Shown: positions 41,875 to 50,494, counted from the stretch's first letter. The stretch: DNA of 64,000 nucleotides from an uncultured Eggerthellaceae bacterium (GCA_934617425.1 CAKTUD010000001.1:124001-188000), one strand, 5' to 3'. The notes: generated by a model from the letters alone, not told the origin. Made by a program: numbers and translations.

Positions 41875-43488
41875 TTAGTCCTTAAGAAACTCCAGGTAAG
41901 GCTCTTCGGTGCTCTCGAGAGCGTTGACCATAAGGTCGACCAAACCGCCGTAATGAACATTGTACTTGGCGGTTGCCTTGTACACGCCGAAGATATCGCG
42001 AATAGTGCCCTTGCAGTTGGAGCACGGTGCGCAAACGAACTTGACGATGTCGGGGTTCGCAAAGTCCTCGCCAAACGCGTTGATGATCTGCTCGAACTTC
42101 TTGCGGGCGCTGACCTTGTTCTTGAAGTCGGCGAAATTGTAGTTGTTCATGATGGCGAAGCCCGAACCACCGCCGCAGCAGTAGTTGTCGACGCCGTGCG
42201 GGGTCATCTCGCGGAACTGCGGAGCGATGGCGCGAAGGATCTCACGCTGCGGCTCGACGATGCCCATCTGGCGAACGATGTTGCAGGGGTCGTGCAAGGT
42301 GACCGGGAAGTCGTTCTTCGACGGATCGAACTTCAACTTACCGTCGCGCACGAGCTGCGCCATAAGGGGCAAGAAGCTCTCTACCGGCGGATGGTCCTCA
42401 GGGGTGGCCATGCGGTCGCCCGAAATGGCCAAGCTCTTGTGCATATGGCCGCATTCGCCGATGACGATACGCTTGACGCCGAGCTTCTTAGCGACTTCGT
42501 ACTGCTTGGTTACGATCTTCTTGGCCTGAACGTCGTCATACCAAACGCCGTAGTTAACGCCGTCGTAGCCCATGAGCTCGGAGCTGAGCGTCCAGTTGAC
42601 GCCAGCCTCATTGAGCAGGATTGCGAAAGCGGTGGGATTCTCAGGCCAAGCAATGAACTCGCCTGCGTTGTGCAGAAGCAGAACGTCCGCGCCCTCTTTG
42701 TCGATAGGGAACTCGATTTTACGACCGGTAAGGTCCTCCATGTCCTCCTGCAAGAACTCGACGTTGTCGAGGAAAGCGGGGCGGGTCATGCCGGTGGTGG
42801 AGCCAACCTTGAGCTGAAGCTCGGTGCCCTTCTCGTGGATGGCGGAAGGGGCGATACCCATCTCCTGCGAGAAGATCTTGCGGATCTCGCGCGCGGCGAG
42901 ACCGTTGTCAAGACCCATGGGGCAGGTCTGAGCGCAACGGCGGCAAACATTGCAACGATAGGAAAGCTCACCCAAACGCGCGACGGTCTCCCAATCGAGG
43001 TCGATATCGGCGCCAACGAACTTACCCAGCAGCTTGCCCGACTTTGTGAAATAGCGCTTGTAAATGCGACGCAGAACATCAACACGATAGCTGGGACGAT
43101 AAATCTCGTCACCGTTGCTTGCCTCGTAGATATGGCAAGCGGCCGAGCACGTGTTGCACTTGGCGCAGAACTCCATGTTCAGCATGAGAGGCTGGATGGC
43201 GTTTTTATTGGCATCCGAGAACAATTTTTCGAGACCGCTGAGGAAGCTCTTGACGAACGCCTGCTCCTCTTCCTTGGTCTCGGGACGCTTGAGGCCATCG
43301 AGGGCGATGAAGCCGTCAAGCGAAGCGCAGTGCTCCTCGGCCCAGTTGGGCTTCTTCTCCTTGAAGTCAGGCTCGAGACCGTTGGTGTCGTAAGGCGCGG
43401 GCAACGGCTTGAGGTCATCGACGGGCGAAAGAATGTCAACCTTTTTGGAAATGTCGCGCGGACGCAGATGTTTGGTGTTAACAGACAT
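41875..43488 (-). CDS. DsrK/HdrD/TmcB-like iron-sulfur protein (second copy)
   Basis: 537 residues, paralogous to dsrK. Ferredoxin motifs CAKCNTCSAAC (near residue 110) and CNVCRRCAQTC (near 180) are followed by a CCG domain with DPCN, YCCGGGSGF and the ending VCAPCSNCKG. Unlike DsrK it keeps the complete CxxC third element, as in HdrB/HdrD and TmcB. It probably oxidoreduces a disulfide or trisulfide, or passes electrons to DsrC or ferredoxin. It is four bases after its cytochrome b partner. Confidence 0.88.
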   Translation of the reverse strand: MSVNTKHLRPRDISKKVDILSPVDDLKPLPAPYDTNGLEPDFKEKKPNWAEEHCASLDGFIALDGLKRPETKEEEQAFVKSFLSGLEKLFSDANKNAIQPLMLNMEFCAKCNTCSAACHIYEASNGDEIYRPSYRVDVLRRIYKRYFTKSGKLLGKFVGADIDLDWETVARLGELSYRCNVCRRCAQTCPMGLDNGLAAREIRKIFSQEMGIAPSAIHEKGTELQLKVGSTTGMTRPAFLDNVEFLQEDMEDLTGRKIEFPIDKEGADVLLLHNAGEFIAWPENPTAFAILLNEAGVNWTLSSELMGYDGVNYGVWYDDVQAKKIVTKQYEVAKKLGVKRIVIGECGHMHKSLAISGDRMATPEDHPPVESFLPLMAQLVRDGKLKFDPSKNDFPVTLHDPCNIVRQMGIVEPQREILRAIAPQFREMTPHGVDNYCCGGGSGFAIMNNYNFADFKNKVSARKKFEQIINAFGEDFANPDIVKFVCAPCSNCKGTIRDIFGVYKATAKYNVHYGGLVDLMVNALESTEEPYLEFLKD

Positions 43489-43491
43489 GAA

Positions 43492-44346
43492 CTACTCCTC
43501 CGAATCTTTAGCCGGGGCGGGCTGGCAGTGCGGCGCGGACCACTTGGTGGTAGCCGGCACGGCGGCAGCTGCCTTCATCTTCTTCTCGGTTTCAGAACCG
43601 GCCAAGTTGGGGTTGTTGTCCCAGAAGACCGAACGGAAGCAGAAGAACTTGCCTGCATAATGACCCATTTTGCTGATAGGGATGTAAATCATGAGAGCGC
43701 CCATGAGAACCAGATGCACCAGCACGATCGGCTCGAGATTGGTGGCGCTCAAAGTGAACACCTGATGGGCAACGAAGTACACGTTGGCGACGTTGGTCCA
43801 GCAGTAAATACCGCTGATCAGCACGACCAGGATAGCGATGAGATTAAAGTACTCCTCGGGCGTGGTGAAGACGCGGAGATCCTCACGGGTGATACGCAAG
43901 ACCAGCAAGATGGCGGCGCCGAGCGTGGCGCAGCCGAAGCCGATGACGCCGACGACGTTCATGACGGCAACCACCCAGTCGAGCGGCCAGAAAGCCGGGA
44001 TAAACAAGCAGATGGACCACGCCAACATGACGTAGATGCCACCATGGAACAAGAAGGACGGCACCCAAAGGCCACGCTGGCTGACGAACAGCTTGCGAAT
44101 GAAGATCATTTCCTTCATGACGTCGATCATCTCGGCAACATGGTCGACCTTGCGCTCCTTGGTCCACCACTCGTCTTCCTCGTAGAACGATCCGCCGTAA
44201 ACGCCACGCCCGGTTTCCTTGGGAATGGGGTACAGATCGAAACGAGAATGAGTGGACCACTTAGAGTACTTTGCGAACTTCGCAGCGCTCAGAACGAGAA
44301 AGCCGATAAGCGCAGCGAGCACAAAGACGAATACCAATGTATTCAT
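43492..44346 (-). CDS. DsrM/TmcC-like membrane cytochrome b (second copy)
   Basis: 284 residues with about five membrane helices and NarI-like histidines (FLFHGGIYVMLAW, VAHQVF, LVHLVLMGALMIYIPISKMGHYAGKF). It should anchor the DsrK-like protein to the membrane and exchange electrons with menaquinone. The C-terminal tail reaches ~50 residues into the cytoplasm. A GGTTCC/GGAACC hairpin (44360-44376) lies just ahead of its AGGGGGG ribosome-binding site. No cytochrome c or ferredoxin-like export subunit accompanies the pair, unlike DsrMKJOP or Tmc. Confidence 0.86.
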   Translation of the reverse strand: MNTLVFVFVLAALIGFLVLSAAKFAKYSKWSTHSRFDLYPIPKETGRGVYGGSFYEEDEWWTKERKVDHVAEMIDVMKEMIFIRKLFVSQRGLWVPSFLFHGGIYVMLAWSICLFIPAFWPLDWVVAVMNVVGVIGFGCATLGAAILLVLRITREDLRVFTTPEEYFNLIAILVVLISGIYCWTNVANVYFVAHQVFTLSATNLEPIVLVHLVLMGALMIYIPISKMGHYAGKFFCFRSVFWDNNPNLAGSETEKKMKAAAAVPATTKWSAPHCQPAPAKDSEE

Positions 44347-44815
44347 GCGAACCCCCCTTGGTTCCTTGGCGGAACCTCTCTCTTATTTCCACCAACTACT
44401 ATCTGATATGCTTATTTGCATATCTGCTCATAATACAGCTAAGCGTAATGTACGGGCATTTTCGAGCGCTGTAAAATGCGAAATCCAAATTGCTCCATAA
44501 GTGGCCGCTATGCAGCGGCAACGGCGCCGAGCGCAACCCATCCGCCAACCGCCGAGCCAAACGCCATGAGACGTGCGCGAACAACTGTTAAGTAGGTTAT
44601 GTGCAATCCGTAAACGGATGATGCGCAGTGCGCTCCCGGCCGCTTTTCATTAAATGTTTCTGTGATAAAATAGTTTTATACCCATAGGGTTTTCTAATGT
44701 CTTTCGAATGTTTCGTTTATAGAAAGCCATTCGTGAAGCTTATGGGCGAGATAGCCCCAGGAGGATTTCGGAACGATCGCCGAATATCTTCTCACAGAAA
44801 GCGGAGAACGCCGTA
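44347..44815. promoter_or_regulatory. Divergent regulatory region between the DsrM-like gene and the LysR gene
   Basis: 469 bases without a gene. Features: a 7-base inverted repeat GATATGC-TTATTT-GCATATC at 44405-44424; at 44680-44699 a sequence ACCCATAGGG...AATG matching 15 of 20 positions with 41558-41577 upstream of ferredoxin-dsrAB; and TGTGATAAAA near 44661 as a possible extended -10 for the LysR gene. These are candidate LysR sites, not proven. Confidence 0.4.
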
Positions 44816-45769
44816 ATGAGTTCAATCGAGCAGTTTACCGTGTTCAAGGAAGTCGCCGACACCGGCAGCATCACGCAAGCTTCCAAACGTCTTTTCATCA
44901 GCCAACCAAGCGTCAGCGTGCAGATTCAAAATCTTGAGCACGAATACGGCGCGCAGCTGTTCTCGCGCACCAATCGCGGCGTCACGCTCACCGTTTTCGG
45001 CAAGATTCTCTACGATCAGGTCGTTATCGCTTTGCGCGCCGTCGAGCAGGCAAAAGAGAGCATCCGCGAATACGCCGAGCGCGAAGGGCGCATAGTGCAC
45101 GTGGGCGCCACCTTCACCATCGGCGAGTACCTTCTTCCCCACATGATGAGCCTCACGCATTCCGACAACTCGTCGCCGAAGTTCAACGTGAACATCGCCA
45201 ACACCAAAGCCATTGTGCAGGGCGTAACCGACGGCAAACTGGGAATAGGCCTGATAGAAGGCCCCGTAAATGAGTCGGAAGACGTGGAAATCCGTCAATT
45301 TTGGGCCGATGAGCTGGTCATCATCGTGCCATATCACCACCCTTGGGCAGGCCTCGGCGAAATCGACTACGACGATTTCCTGCATGAGAAGTTCATCTCA
45401 CGCGAAAAAGGTTCGGGCACGCGCAAGGTCATCGAGAACGCCTTGAAAGAAAGCGATTTCGACCCGAAAAAGGTGAACACCATCATGGAGCTGAACTCGA
45501 CACAGGCTATCAAAGAAGCCGTGATGGCGGGTTTGGGCGTGTCTGTTCTGTCTGAACTAACCGTACAAGAAGAATGCCGTCTGAAGCGCCTTGCCACGCT
45601 ACGCATCAAGGGATGCCGTCTCGAGCGCCCGCTGAACGTGATCACCAACGTGAACGCACATCTCACCTCGGAAGAGCAGTGGTTTTTGCAGCAGATCAGC
45701 AATCGCGAGATCATCGAGAAAGTGGTCCCGAAGCCCTGCGATTGCTGCAGCGGCACCTGCGAAGCATAG
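44816..45769 (+). CDS. LysR-type regulator with cysteine-rich tail
   Basis: 317 residues. An N-terminal helix-turn-helix (QFTVFKEVADTGSITQASKRLFISQPSVSVQIQNLEHEYGAQLFSRTNRGVTLT) is followed by a co-inducer domain; CysB/CysL-like members sense sulfur or nitrogen compounds. The last residues read PCDCCSGTCEA (C308, C310, C311, C315), unusual for LysR and able to bind metal or sense redox/sulfur species. It is divergent to the dsrMK-like genes at the head of the sulfite island, so it probably regulates it (inference). Confidence 0.88.
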   Translation: MSSIEQFTVFKEVADTGSITQASKRLFISQPSVSVQIQNLEHEYGAQLFSRTNRGVTLTVFGKILYDQVVIALRAVEQAKESIREYAEREGRIVHVGATFTIGEYLLPHMMSLTHSDNSSPKFNVNIANTKAIVQGVTDGKLGIGLIEGPVNESEDVEIRQFWADELVIIVPYHHPWAGLGEIDYDDFLHEKFISREKGSGTRKVIENALKESDFDPKKVNTIMELNSTQAIKEAVMAGLGVSVLSELTVQEECRLKRLATLRIKGCRLERPLNVITNVNAHLTSEEQWFLQQISNREIIEKVVPKPCDCCSGTCEA

Positions 45770-45860
45770 GACGCCAACCTCGCCACCTCGCATGCGGGTT
45801 AAAGCCTTTTGCGCGCAAACAAGCCCCTCATCTGCGAGAATTTAGATTCCACGAAAACGA

Positions 45861-45892
45861 GCGCCCGGTCGTCGATGCGGCCGGGCGCTTTG
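45861..45892 (+). terminator. Terminator after the LysR gene
   Basis: Arms GCGCCCGG and CCGGGCGC with a 12-base loop, followed by TTTGCTATGCTT, 90 bases after the LysR stop codon. Confidence 0.65.
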
Positions 45893-45905
45893 CTATGCTT
45901 GCCTC

Positions 45906-46607
45906 ATGACCAGGAAAGGACATAGCATCGTGCGCGGACTTTTTGGATTCGCTTTGTTTTGCGTGGCGGCGTTTGCCGCGTTTGTGGCTTTAACCAACCT
46001 CGTGGTTATCGGCACGACGCAAGACGATATCGTTTCGGAAGAAGACGCAGCCGCGCGGGAGCCGGATGCGATCTTGGTCTTGGGAGCCTCCGTTTTCGCC
46101 GACGGAACGCCGTCGGGCATCCTGCAAGACCGGCTGAACGAAACAGCGCGGCTCTATTTTGCCGGAGCGGCATCGCGGATCATCGTGAGCGGCGACGGAC
46201 GTCAGACCTCGTACAACGAGCCCGCCGCGATGAAGGACTATCTGATCGGCATAGGGGTTCCCAGCGAGGCGATATTCTGCGATCGCGCAGGTTATTCCAC
46301 CTATGACAGCACTTATCGAGCGCGCTATATCTTTGGGTGCAAAACCCTTGTCGTAGTCACGCAATCGTACCATCTCACACGTGCGGTCTATTCCGCACGC
46401 GGCTTGGGAATAGACGCCATTGGCGTGGCATCCGACGGAGGTCCTTACGCCAAGCAAAATTATTACGACGTGCGCGAAATCGGTGCACGCAGCAAGGATT
46501 TCGTCTATACGCTTATAAAAAAGAGAAGCGCCATCCTGGGAGAACCCGTCAGCCTTGAGCAATCGGGCGACGTCACCAACGATCAGCGAGTTTCAAACAC
46601 GCTTTAA
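45906..46607 (+). CDS. SanA/YdcF-like (DUF218) membrane protein
   Basis: 233 residues. An N-terminal membrane helix (LFGFALFCVAAFAAFVALTNLVVIG) is followed by a DUF218 domain: DAILVLGASVFADGTPSGILQDRLNETARLYF, IIVSGDG, and FGCKTLVVVTQSYHLTRAVYSARGLGID. E. coli SanA of this family affects envelope permeability to vancomycin; the biochemical role is not known. The ATG at 45906 lies just after the LysR terminator. Confidence 0.85.
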   Translation: MTRKGHSIVRGLFGFALFCVAAFAAFVALTNLVVIGTTQDDIVSEEDAAAREPDAILVLGASVFADGTPSGILQDRLNETARLYFAGAASRIIVSGDGRQTSYNEPAAMKDYLIGIGVPSEAIFCDRAGYSTYDSTYRARYIFGCKTLVVVTQSYHLTRAVYSARGLGIDAIGVASDGGPYAKQNYYDVREIGARSKDFVYTLIKKRSAILGEPVSLEQSGDVTNDQRVSNTL

Positions 46608-46630
46608 TCGAACCATGAAGGCAGAAAGAC

Positions 46631-46656
46631 AAAAGCCGCCTTTATCGGCGGCTTTC
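46631..46656. terminator. Bidirectional terminator between sanA-like gene and tatA
   Basis: Stem AAAGCCGCC / GGCGGCTTT with a 5-base loop between convergent genes; T runs follow on plus (TTTCGCTTGCTTTT) and, more weakly, on minus (TTTTGTC). Confidence 0.8.
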
Positions 46657-46690
46657 GCTTGCTTTTGAAATTCTGCTCGAAGGCGAGGAT

Positions 46691-47011
46691 TTACTTTTCA
46701 GGAGGCTCTTCTGCATCGTCGGATACTTCTTCGGCCTCAACATCGACAGGCTCGTCTTCCGCATCCTCGGCGGGAGCAGCTTTCTTTACAACCTTCTTGA
46801 CCTTCTTTTTGGGGGCCTCCTCCTCGGGCTCCTCTTCGGCGGTTTCCTCCTCAGCAGCCTCTTCGGCACCTTCCTTCATGCCTGCGCGAAGGTTCTTGAT
46901 CCCGCCGCCCAAAGCCTTACCGAGTTTCGGAAGGTTTTTGGGACCGAAAATGAGCAGGACGACGATGAGGATGATGATGAGTTCGGGCACGCCTAATCCC
47001 AGAATCTTCAT
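46691..47011 (-). CDS. tatA: Twin-arginine translocase subunit TatA
   Basis: 106 residues. An N-terminal membrane helix (LGVPELIIILIVVLLIFGPKNLPKLG) with the FGPKxLP hinge and an amphipathic helix (LGKALGGGIKNLRAGMKEG) defines TatA/TatE. The rest is a very acidic, Lys-rich tail. It forms the Tat pore with TatC, not encoded here. DsrO in the dsr operon has a Tat signal and would be a client. Confidence 0.93.
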   Translation of the reverse strand: MKILGLGVPELIIILIVVLLIFGPKNLPKLGKALGGGIKNLRAGMKEGAEEAAEEETAEEEPEEEAPKKKVKKVVKKAAPAEDAEDEPVDVEAEEVSDDAEEPPEK

Positions 47012-47223
47012 GAAATGCCTCCTTGCGGCAGCGATGGTTCGATGATTTGAAGTTAGACCATATATTTGGACATTATACGGTCAGCCCGCCGGTGAGGTGG
47101 TCTGCAGCGGCAGAATCCACATACAGCCCGCCGAATGGCCCGCCCCTATCGGTCGCAGCAAAACCCGCAAACCACAGGTGAGTAAACGGCCCAGACGCAA
47201 AGTGCGCCCGAGCCGCAGAGCGT

Positions 47224-49806
47224 TTATTTGGCAACGATGTTGACCAGACGGCCAGGGATGACGATGACTTTCTTTATCTCCTTGCCATCGACGGCGCGGC
47301 TTACGGTGGCAAGCGCGGTCTCCTTGACATCCGCTTCGGGAGCGTCGACCGCGACGACGATCTTCGACTTCACCTTGCCATTGACCTGTACGGCAAGTTC
47401 GACCTCGTCGGTTTTCACCTGCTCAAGATCGAATTCGGGCCAAGCCTGCTCATGGATGGAACCCTCGCCGCCAATGACGCTCGTCCATAGCTCTTCCGAA
47501 AAATGAGGAGCTATAGGAGCGATGAGCTTCACCAAAACCTCGGCTATTTCCTCACTTTGCGCGGCAGCATCAGCGCTAGCGGCACGCTGCTCGGCCGACA
47601 TCGCATGCAGATAGTCGTTTGCAGCGTTCACCAATTCCATGATGGCGGCGATTGCAGTGTTGAAGTTGTCGCGATCGAAGTCATTCGCGACCTTGCCCAC
47701 CACACGATGGCGCTCGCGGTTGAGCTTTTTGGAAACCTCAACGATCTCATCGGCGCTGGCACCAGGCTGATAAAGCGTTTCGTCGTCGGCCTTGCCCATA
47801 AGATCGCACACCACACGCCATGTGCGATTGAGGAACTTGTACATGCCCGCAAGACCGTCTTCGTTCCACAGCAGCTCTTTATCGGGCGGCGCCATGAACA
47901 GGATATATGCACGCACAGCGTCGGCGCCGTAAGCGGCGATCATGTCTTCGGGGGCGATCACGTTGCCTTTCGACTTGGACATGACATCGCCATGTTCGTC
48001 GAGCACCATGCCCTGGCAAAGCAGGTTCTTGAACGGCTCATCGAAATCAAGCATGCCCTCGTCGCGCAGCACCTTGGTGAAGAAACGGCTATAGAGCAAA
48101 TGCAGAATGGCATGCTCGATGCCGCCAATGTATTTGTCAACGGGCATCCACGCGTTAGCTTTATCGCTGTCGAACGGGAGCTTGTCGTTGTGGGGATCGG
48201 TATAGCGCATGTAGTACCAGCTGGAGCACGTGAACGTGTCCATGGTGTCGGTCTCGCGCTTAGCGGGTTTGCCGCATTTGGGGCACGTGCAGTTCACGAA
48301 TTCCTCGTGAGTGGCTAGAGTCTCGCCAGCTGCAAGATCGATGTCTTTGGGCAGCATGACCGGCAAATCCTCTTCAGGGACAGGCACGACGCCGCAATCA
48401 TCGCAATAGATGGCGGGGATAGGGTTGCCCCAGTAGCGCTGGCGGCTGATGAGCCAATCGCGCAAACGGAACATCACTTGGCGATGACCGCGACCGATCT
48501 TCTCGAGATAGGCCACCACGGCATCTTCGCCCTCGGAATGTTTGCCGCCGATAAGGCCAGTGAACTCGCCGGATTGCACCAGGCGACCCTCGGCCTCCAT
48601 GGCACTGTCCCAATCGACACTAGTGACGACGCGATTCTTCTCATCTTTGAGCTGGTCGTACAGCGGATCGTCATCGTTGAGGATGATGGGGATGATGGGC
48701 AGGTCGTATTTCTTGGCAAACTCGAAGTCGCGCTGATCACCGCAAGGAACAGCCATGACCGCGCCAGTGCCGTAGTCGGCCACGATGTAGTCGGCCACCC
48801 AAACGGGGACCTTCTCGCCGTTCACAGGATTCACCACATAGCGGCCGATGAAGGCGCCATGTTTTTCCTTATTGCCCTGGGCGCGTTCGACAGCGGTGAT
48901 CTTCTTGGCGTCCTCGACCACCTTCATGACGGCAGCCTCGTACTCGGTACCATGCACGAGGTTGTGAAGGATGGTGCTCTCGGGCGCCAACAGGAAGAAA
49001 CTGCAGCCGAAAAGCGTGTCGGCACGCGTGGTGAACACGGTAAGAAGCTGGTCGTCGGTAGGGTTTTCGGGCACGGAGCCGTCGGCATCGCACAAGGTGA
49101 ACGTGACCTCGGCGCCCTCAGAGCGTCCGATCCAGTTGGCCTGCTGCTGTTTTACGCGCTCGGGCCAGCCTTCGAGCTGGTCGAGGTCGTCGAGAAGCTC
49201 CTGGGCGTAATCGGTGATCTTGAAATACCACTGCGTAAGGTCGCGCTTCTCAACCTCACTGTCGCAGCGCCAGCAGCGTCCTTCGATAACCTGCTCGTTT
49301 GCAAGAACGGTGCCGCAGCTCGGGCACCAGTTGACCGGCGAATTGCGGCGCTCAACCAAACCGCGCTTCCAAAACTGCTCGAAAATCCACTGCCCCCAGC
49401 GATAGTATTCGGGGTCGCAAGCCACAACCGTACGGTCCCAGTCGTAGGAGAAACCCATGCGCTTGAAGCTAGCCTTCTGCGTTTCGATGTTGGCATACGT
49501 CCATTTCGCGGGATGACTATGATGTTTGATGGCTGCGTTTTCGGCTGGCAGGCCGAACGCGTCCCAACCCATGGGATGCAGCACGTCGAAGCCCTGCATA
49601 CGGCTATAGCGCGCGATCACGTCGCCGATGGTGTAGTTGCGCACATGGCCCATGTGGATGTCGCCCGAAGGGTACGGGAACATCTCCAGAACGTATTTCT
49701 TGGGACGGCCGTCGCCCTCGTGTACCTTGTTGATGCCCGACTCTTCCCACGCTTTTTGCCAGCGCGGCTCGATCTCGTGCGGATTGTAAGCTTTCATCTT
49801 CTTCAT
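47224..49806 (-). CDS. leuS: Leucyl-tRNA synthetase
   Basis: 860 residues, full length for bacterial LeuRS. Class I signatures: MFPYPSGDIHMGHVRNY (HIGH-type) near residue 50 and VMSKSKGNVI (KMSKS). The zinc-binding CPSCGTVLANEQVIEGRCWRC and CTCPKCGKPAKRETDTMDTF segments and the editing domain TTRADTLFGCSFFLLAPE are visible. The ATG at 49806 or the one three codons later (49797) may start it. A TATAAT -10 (49887-49892) with a weak -35 (TCGACC, 49909-49914) precedes it, with an ~80-base leader and no T-box. Confidence 0.97.
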   Translation of the reverse strand: MKKMKAYNPHEIEPRWQKAWEESGINKVHEGDGRPKKYVLEMFPYPSGDIHMGHVRNYTIGDVIARYSRMQGFDVLHPMGWDAFGLPAENAAIKHHSHPAKWTYANIETQKASFKRMGFSYDWDRTVVACDPEYYRWGQWIFEQFWKRGLVERRNSPVNWCPSCGTVLANEQVIEGRCWRCDSEVEKRDLTQWYFKITDYAQELLDDLDQLEGWPERVKQQQANWIGRSEGAEVTFTLCDADGSVPENPTDDQLLTVFTTRADTLFGCSFFLLAPESTILHNLVHGTEYEAAVMKVVEDAKKITAVERAQGNKEKHGAFIGRYVVNPVNGEKVPVWVADYIVADYGTGAVMAVPCGDQRDFEFAKKYDLPIIPIILNDDDPLYDQLKDEKNRVVTSVDWDSAMEAEGRLVQSGEFTGLIGGKHSEGEDAVVAYLEKIGRGHRQVMFRLRDWLISRQRYWGNPIPAIYCDDCGVVPVPEEDLPVMLPKDIDLAAGETLATHEEFVNCTCPKCGKPAKRETDTMDTFTCSSWYYMRYTDPHNDKLPFDSDKANAWMPVDKYIGGIEHAILHLLYSRFFTKVLRDEGMLDFDEPFKNLLCQGMVLDEHGDVMSKSKGNVIAPEDMIAAYGADAVRAYILFMAPPDKELLWNEDGLAGMYKFLNRTWRVVCDLMGKADDETLYQPGASADEIVEVSKKLNRERHRVVGKVANDFDRDNFNTAIAAIMELVNAANDYLHAMSAEQRAASADAAAQSEEIAEVLVKLIAPIAPHFSEELWTSVIGGEGSIHEQAWPEFDLEQVKTDEVELAVQVNGKVKSKIVVAVDAPEADVKETALATVSRAVDGKEIKKVIVIPGRLVNIVAK

Positions 49807-49984
49807 CTTTCCCGGGCGTTAGACGGACGCGCGAGTATTCCCACACGCTGCCCGATGCTCCGATTCAGCGATTTCGAATGCGCTTTATTATAGTGAGATT
49901 TCACCCGGGGTCGACACGAAGCCCGCAGCCGCACGCAAAATCCCGCAATGCCGCGACGCCTGCTGGTAGCTATTTGGTGAGCTA

Positions 49985-50022
49985 TTGGTGACACGTTCCA
50001 GCCATCATCTCCGGCACCTTTG
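49985..50022 (-). repeat. Dispersed repeat, copy 1
   Basis: On minus it ends GCTGGAACGTGTCACCA and starts near AAAGGTGCCGGAGATGATG. It aligns with copies at 50108 and 52024. All copies share GCTGGAACGTG(C/T)CACCA. Confidence 0.7.
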
Positions 50023-50107
50023 CTCTCCTCCGGCACCAAAACAAATCTGAATCGAAGCTATTTCGCCGAAAGGTTCCGAAGAAGATTGCCAGGACGTGCC
50101 ACCATCG

Positions 50108-50142
50108 AAAGTGCCAGAGGCGGTCGCTGGAACGTGCCACCA
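50108..50142 (+). repeat. Dispersed repeat, copy 2 (with partial copy at 50084-50104)
   Basis: Reads AAAGTGCCAGAGGCGG then TCGCTGGAACGTGCCACCA. A shortened copy (TTGCCAGGACGTGCCACCA) lies just upstream. Confidence 0.7.
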
Positions 50143-50160
50143 CTCGGCGGTTGTTCGGCG

Positions 50161-50253
50161 GTTGTTCAAAAATGTGGACGTTTGAAAATTTTTGAACAAC
50201 ACAGGGTGAATTCGCTTGTTCAAATAATCTGCATTTTGCATAATCTTGAACAT
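50161..50253 (+). promoter_or_regulatory. Cluster of four TTGAACA/TGTTCAA boxes
   Basis: Boxes at 50162-50169, 50192-50199, 50216-50223 and 50246-50252 alternate orientation with centres 30, 24 and 30 bases apart. The first two are the ends of a perfect 13-base inverted repeat (GTTGTTCAAAAAT, 50161-50173; complement 50188-50200). They lie 57-148 bases before the 58-residue gene and its transporter, consistent with multiple regulator sites. Confidence 0.55.
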
Positions 50254-50309
50254 CTAATGACGAGCGCTTTACAAACGCCCGTAGCAAAACAAACGAAAAC
50301 GAGGTTGAA

Positions 50310-50486
50310 ATGCCGCAGAACAATGATTTCGAACGCCAGCTTAATGCCGAGGTGAACGAGCGCCTAGCCCTTATGGAAGAACCCGGTTATGAGTTCCCCA
50401 AGGCACTGAACAGGCTCGACTGGACGCTCATCACGATAATCCCCATCGCAAGCATTGCCCTGCTGGTTATCGGCGAATTCCTGTAG
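50310..50486 (+). CDS. 58-residue single-helix membrane protein ahead of an NCS1 transporter
   Basis: The ATG at 50310 (GAGG upstream) opens a 58-residue frame: an acidic N-terminal half (QLNAEVNERLALMEEPGYEF), then KALNRLDWTLITIIPIASIALLVIGEFL, a single membrane helix at the C-terminus. It ends nine bases before the transporter start, and AGGAGG for the transporter overlaps its stop region. It is probably a small accessory subunit of the transporter (inference). I do not recognise a family. Confidence 0.75.
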   Translation: MPQNNDFERQLNAEVNERLALMEEPGYEFPKALNRLDWTLITIIPIASIALLVIGEFL

Positions 50487-50494
50487 GAGGACCC

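Larger units (their letters stand above)
49807..50309. other. Intergenic region with repeats and operator-like boxes
   Basis: 503 bases without a protein gene. The left part contains the leuS promoter. The middle holds two and a half copies of a ~35-base dispersed repeat (49985-50022 on minus, 50084-50104 partial, 50108-50142 on plus), then direct CGGCGGTTGTT repeats (50145-50166) and TTGAACA boxes ahead of the 58-residue gene. Confidence 0.6.

Noticed and set aside
41821..44406. A very long open frame (861 codons) on plus, opposite the second dsrMK-like pair
   Set aside because: It is antisense to two well-supported genes with clear Fe-S and cytochrome b motifs; codon bias of the real genes leaves the opposite frame open. 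The same holds for long plus-strand frames at 34908-36587, 38711-40030, 30548-31663 and 48478-49893.
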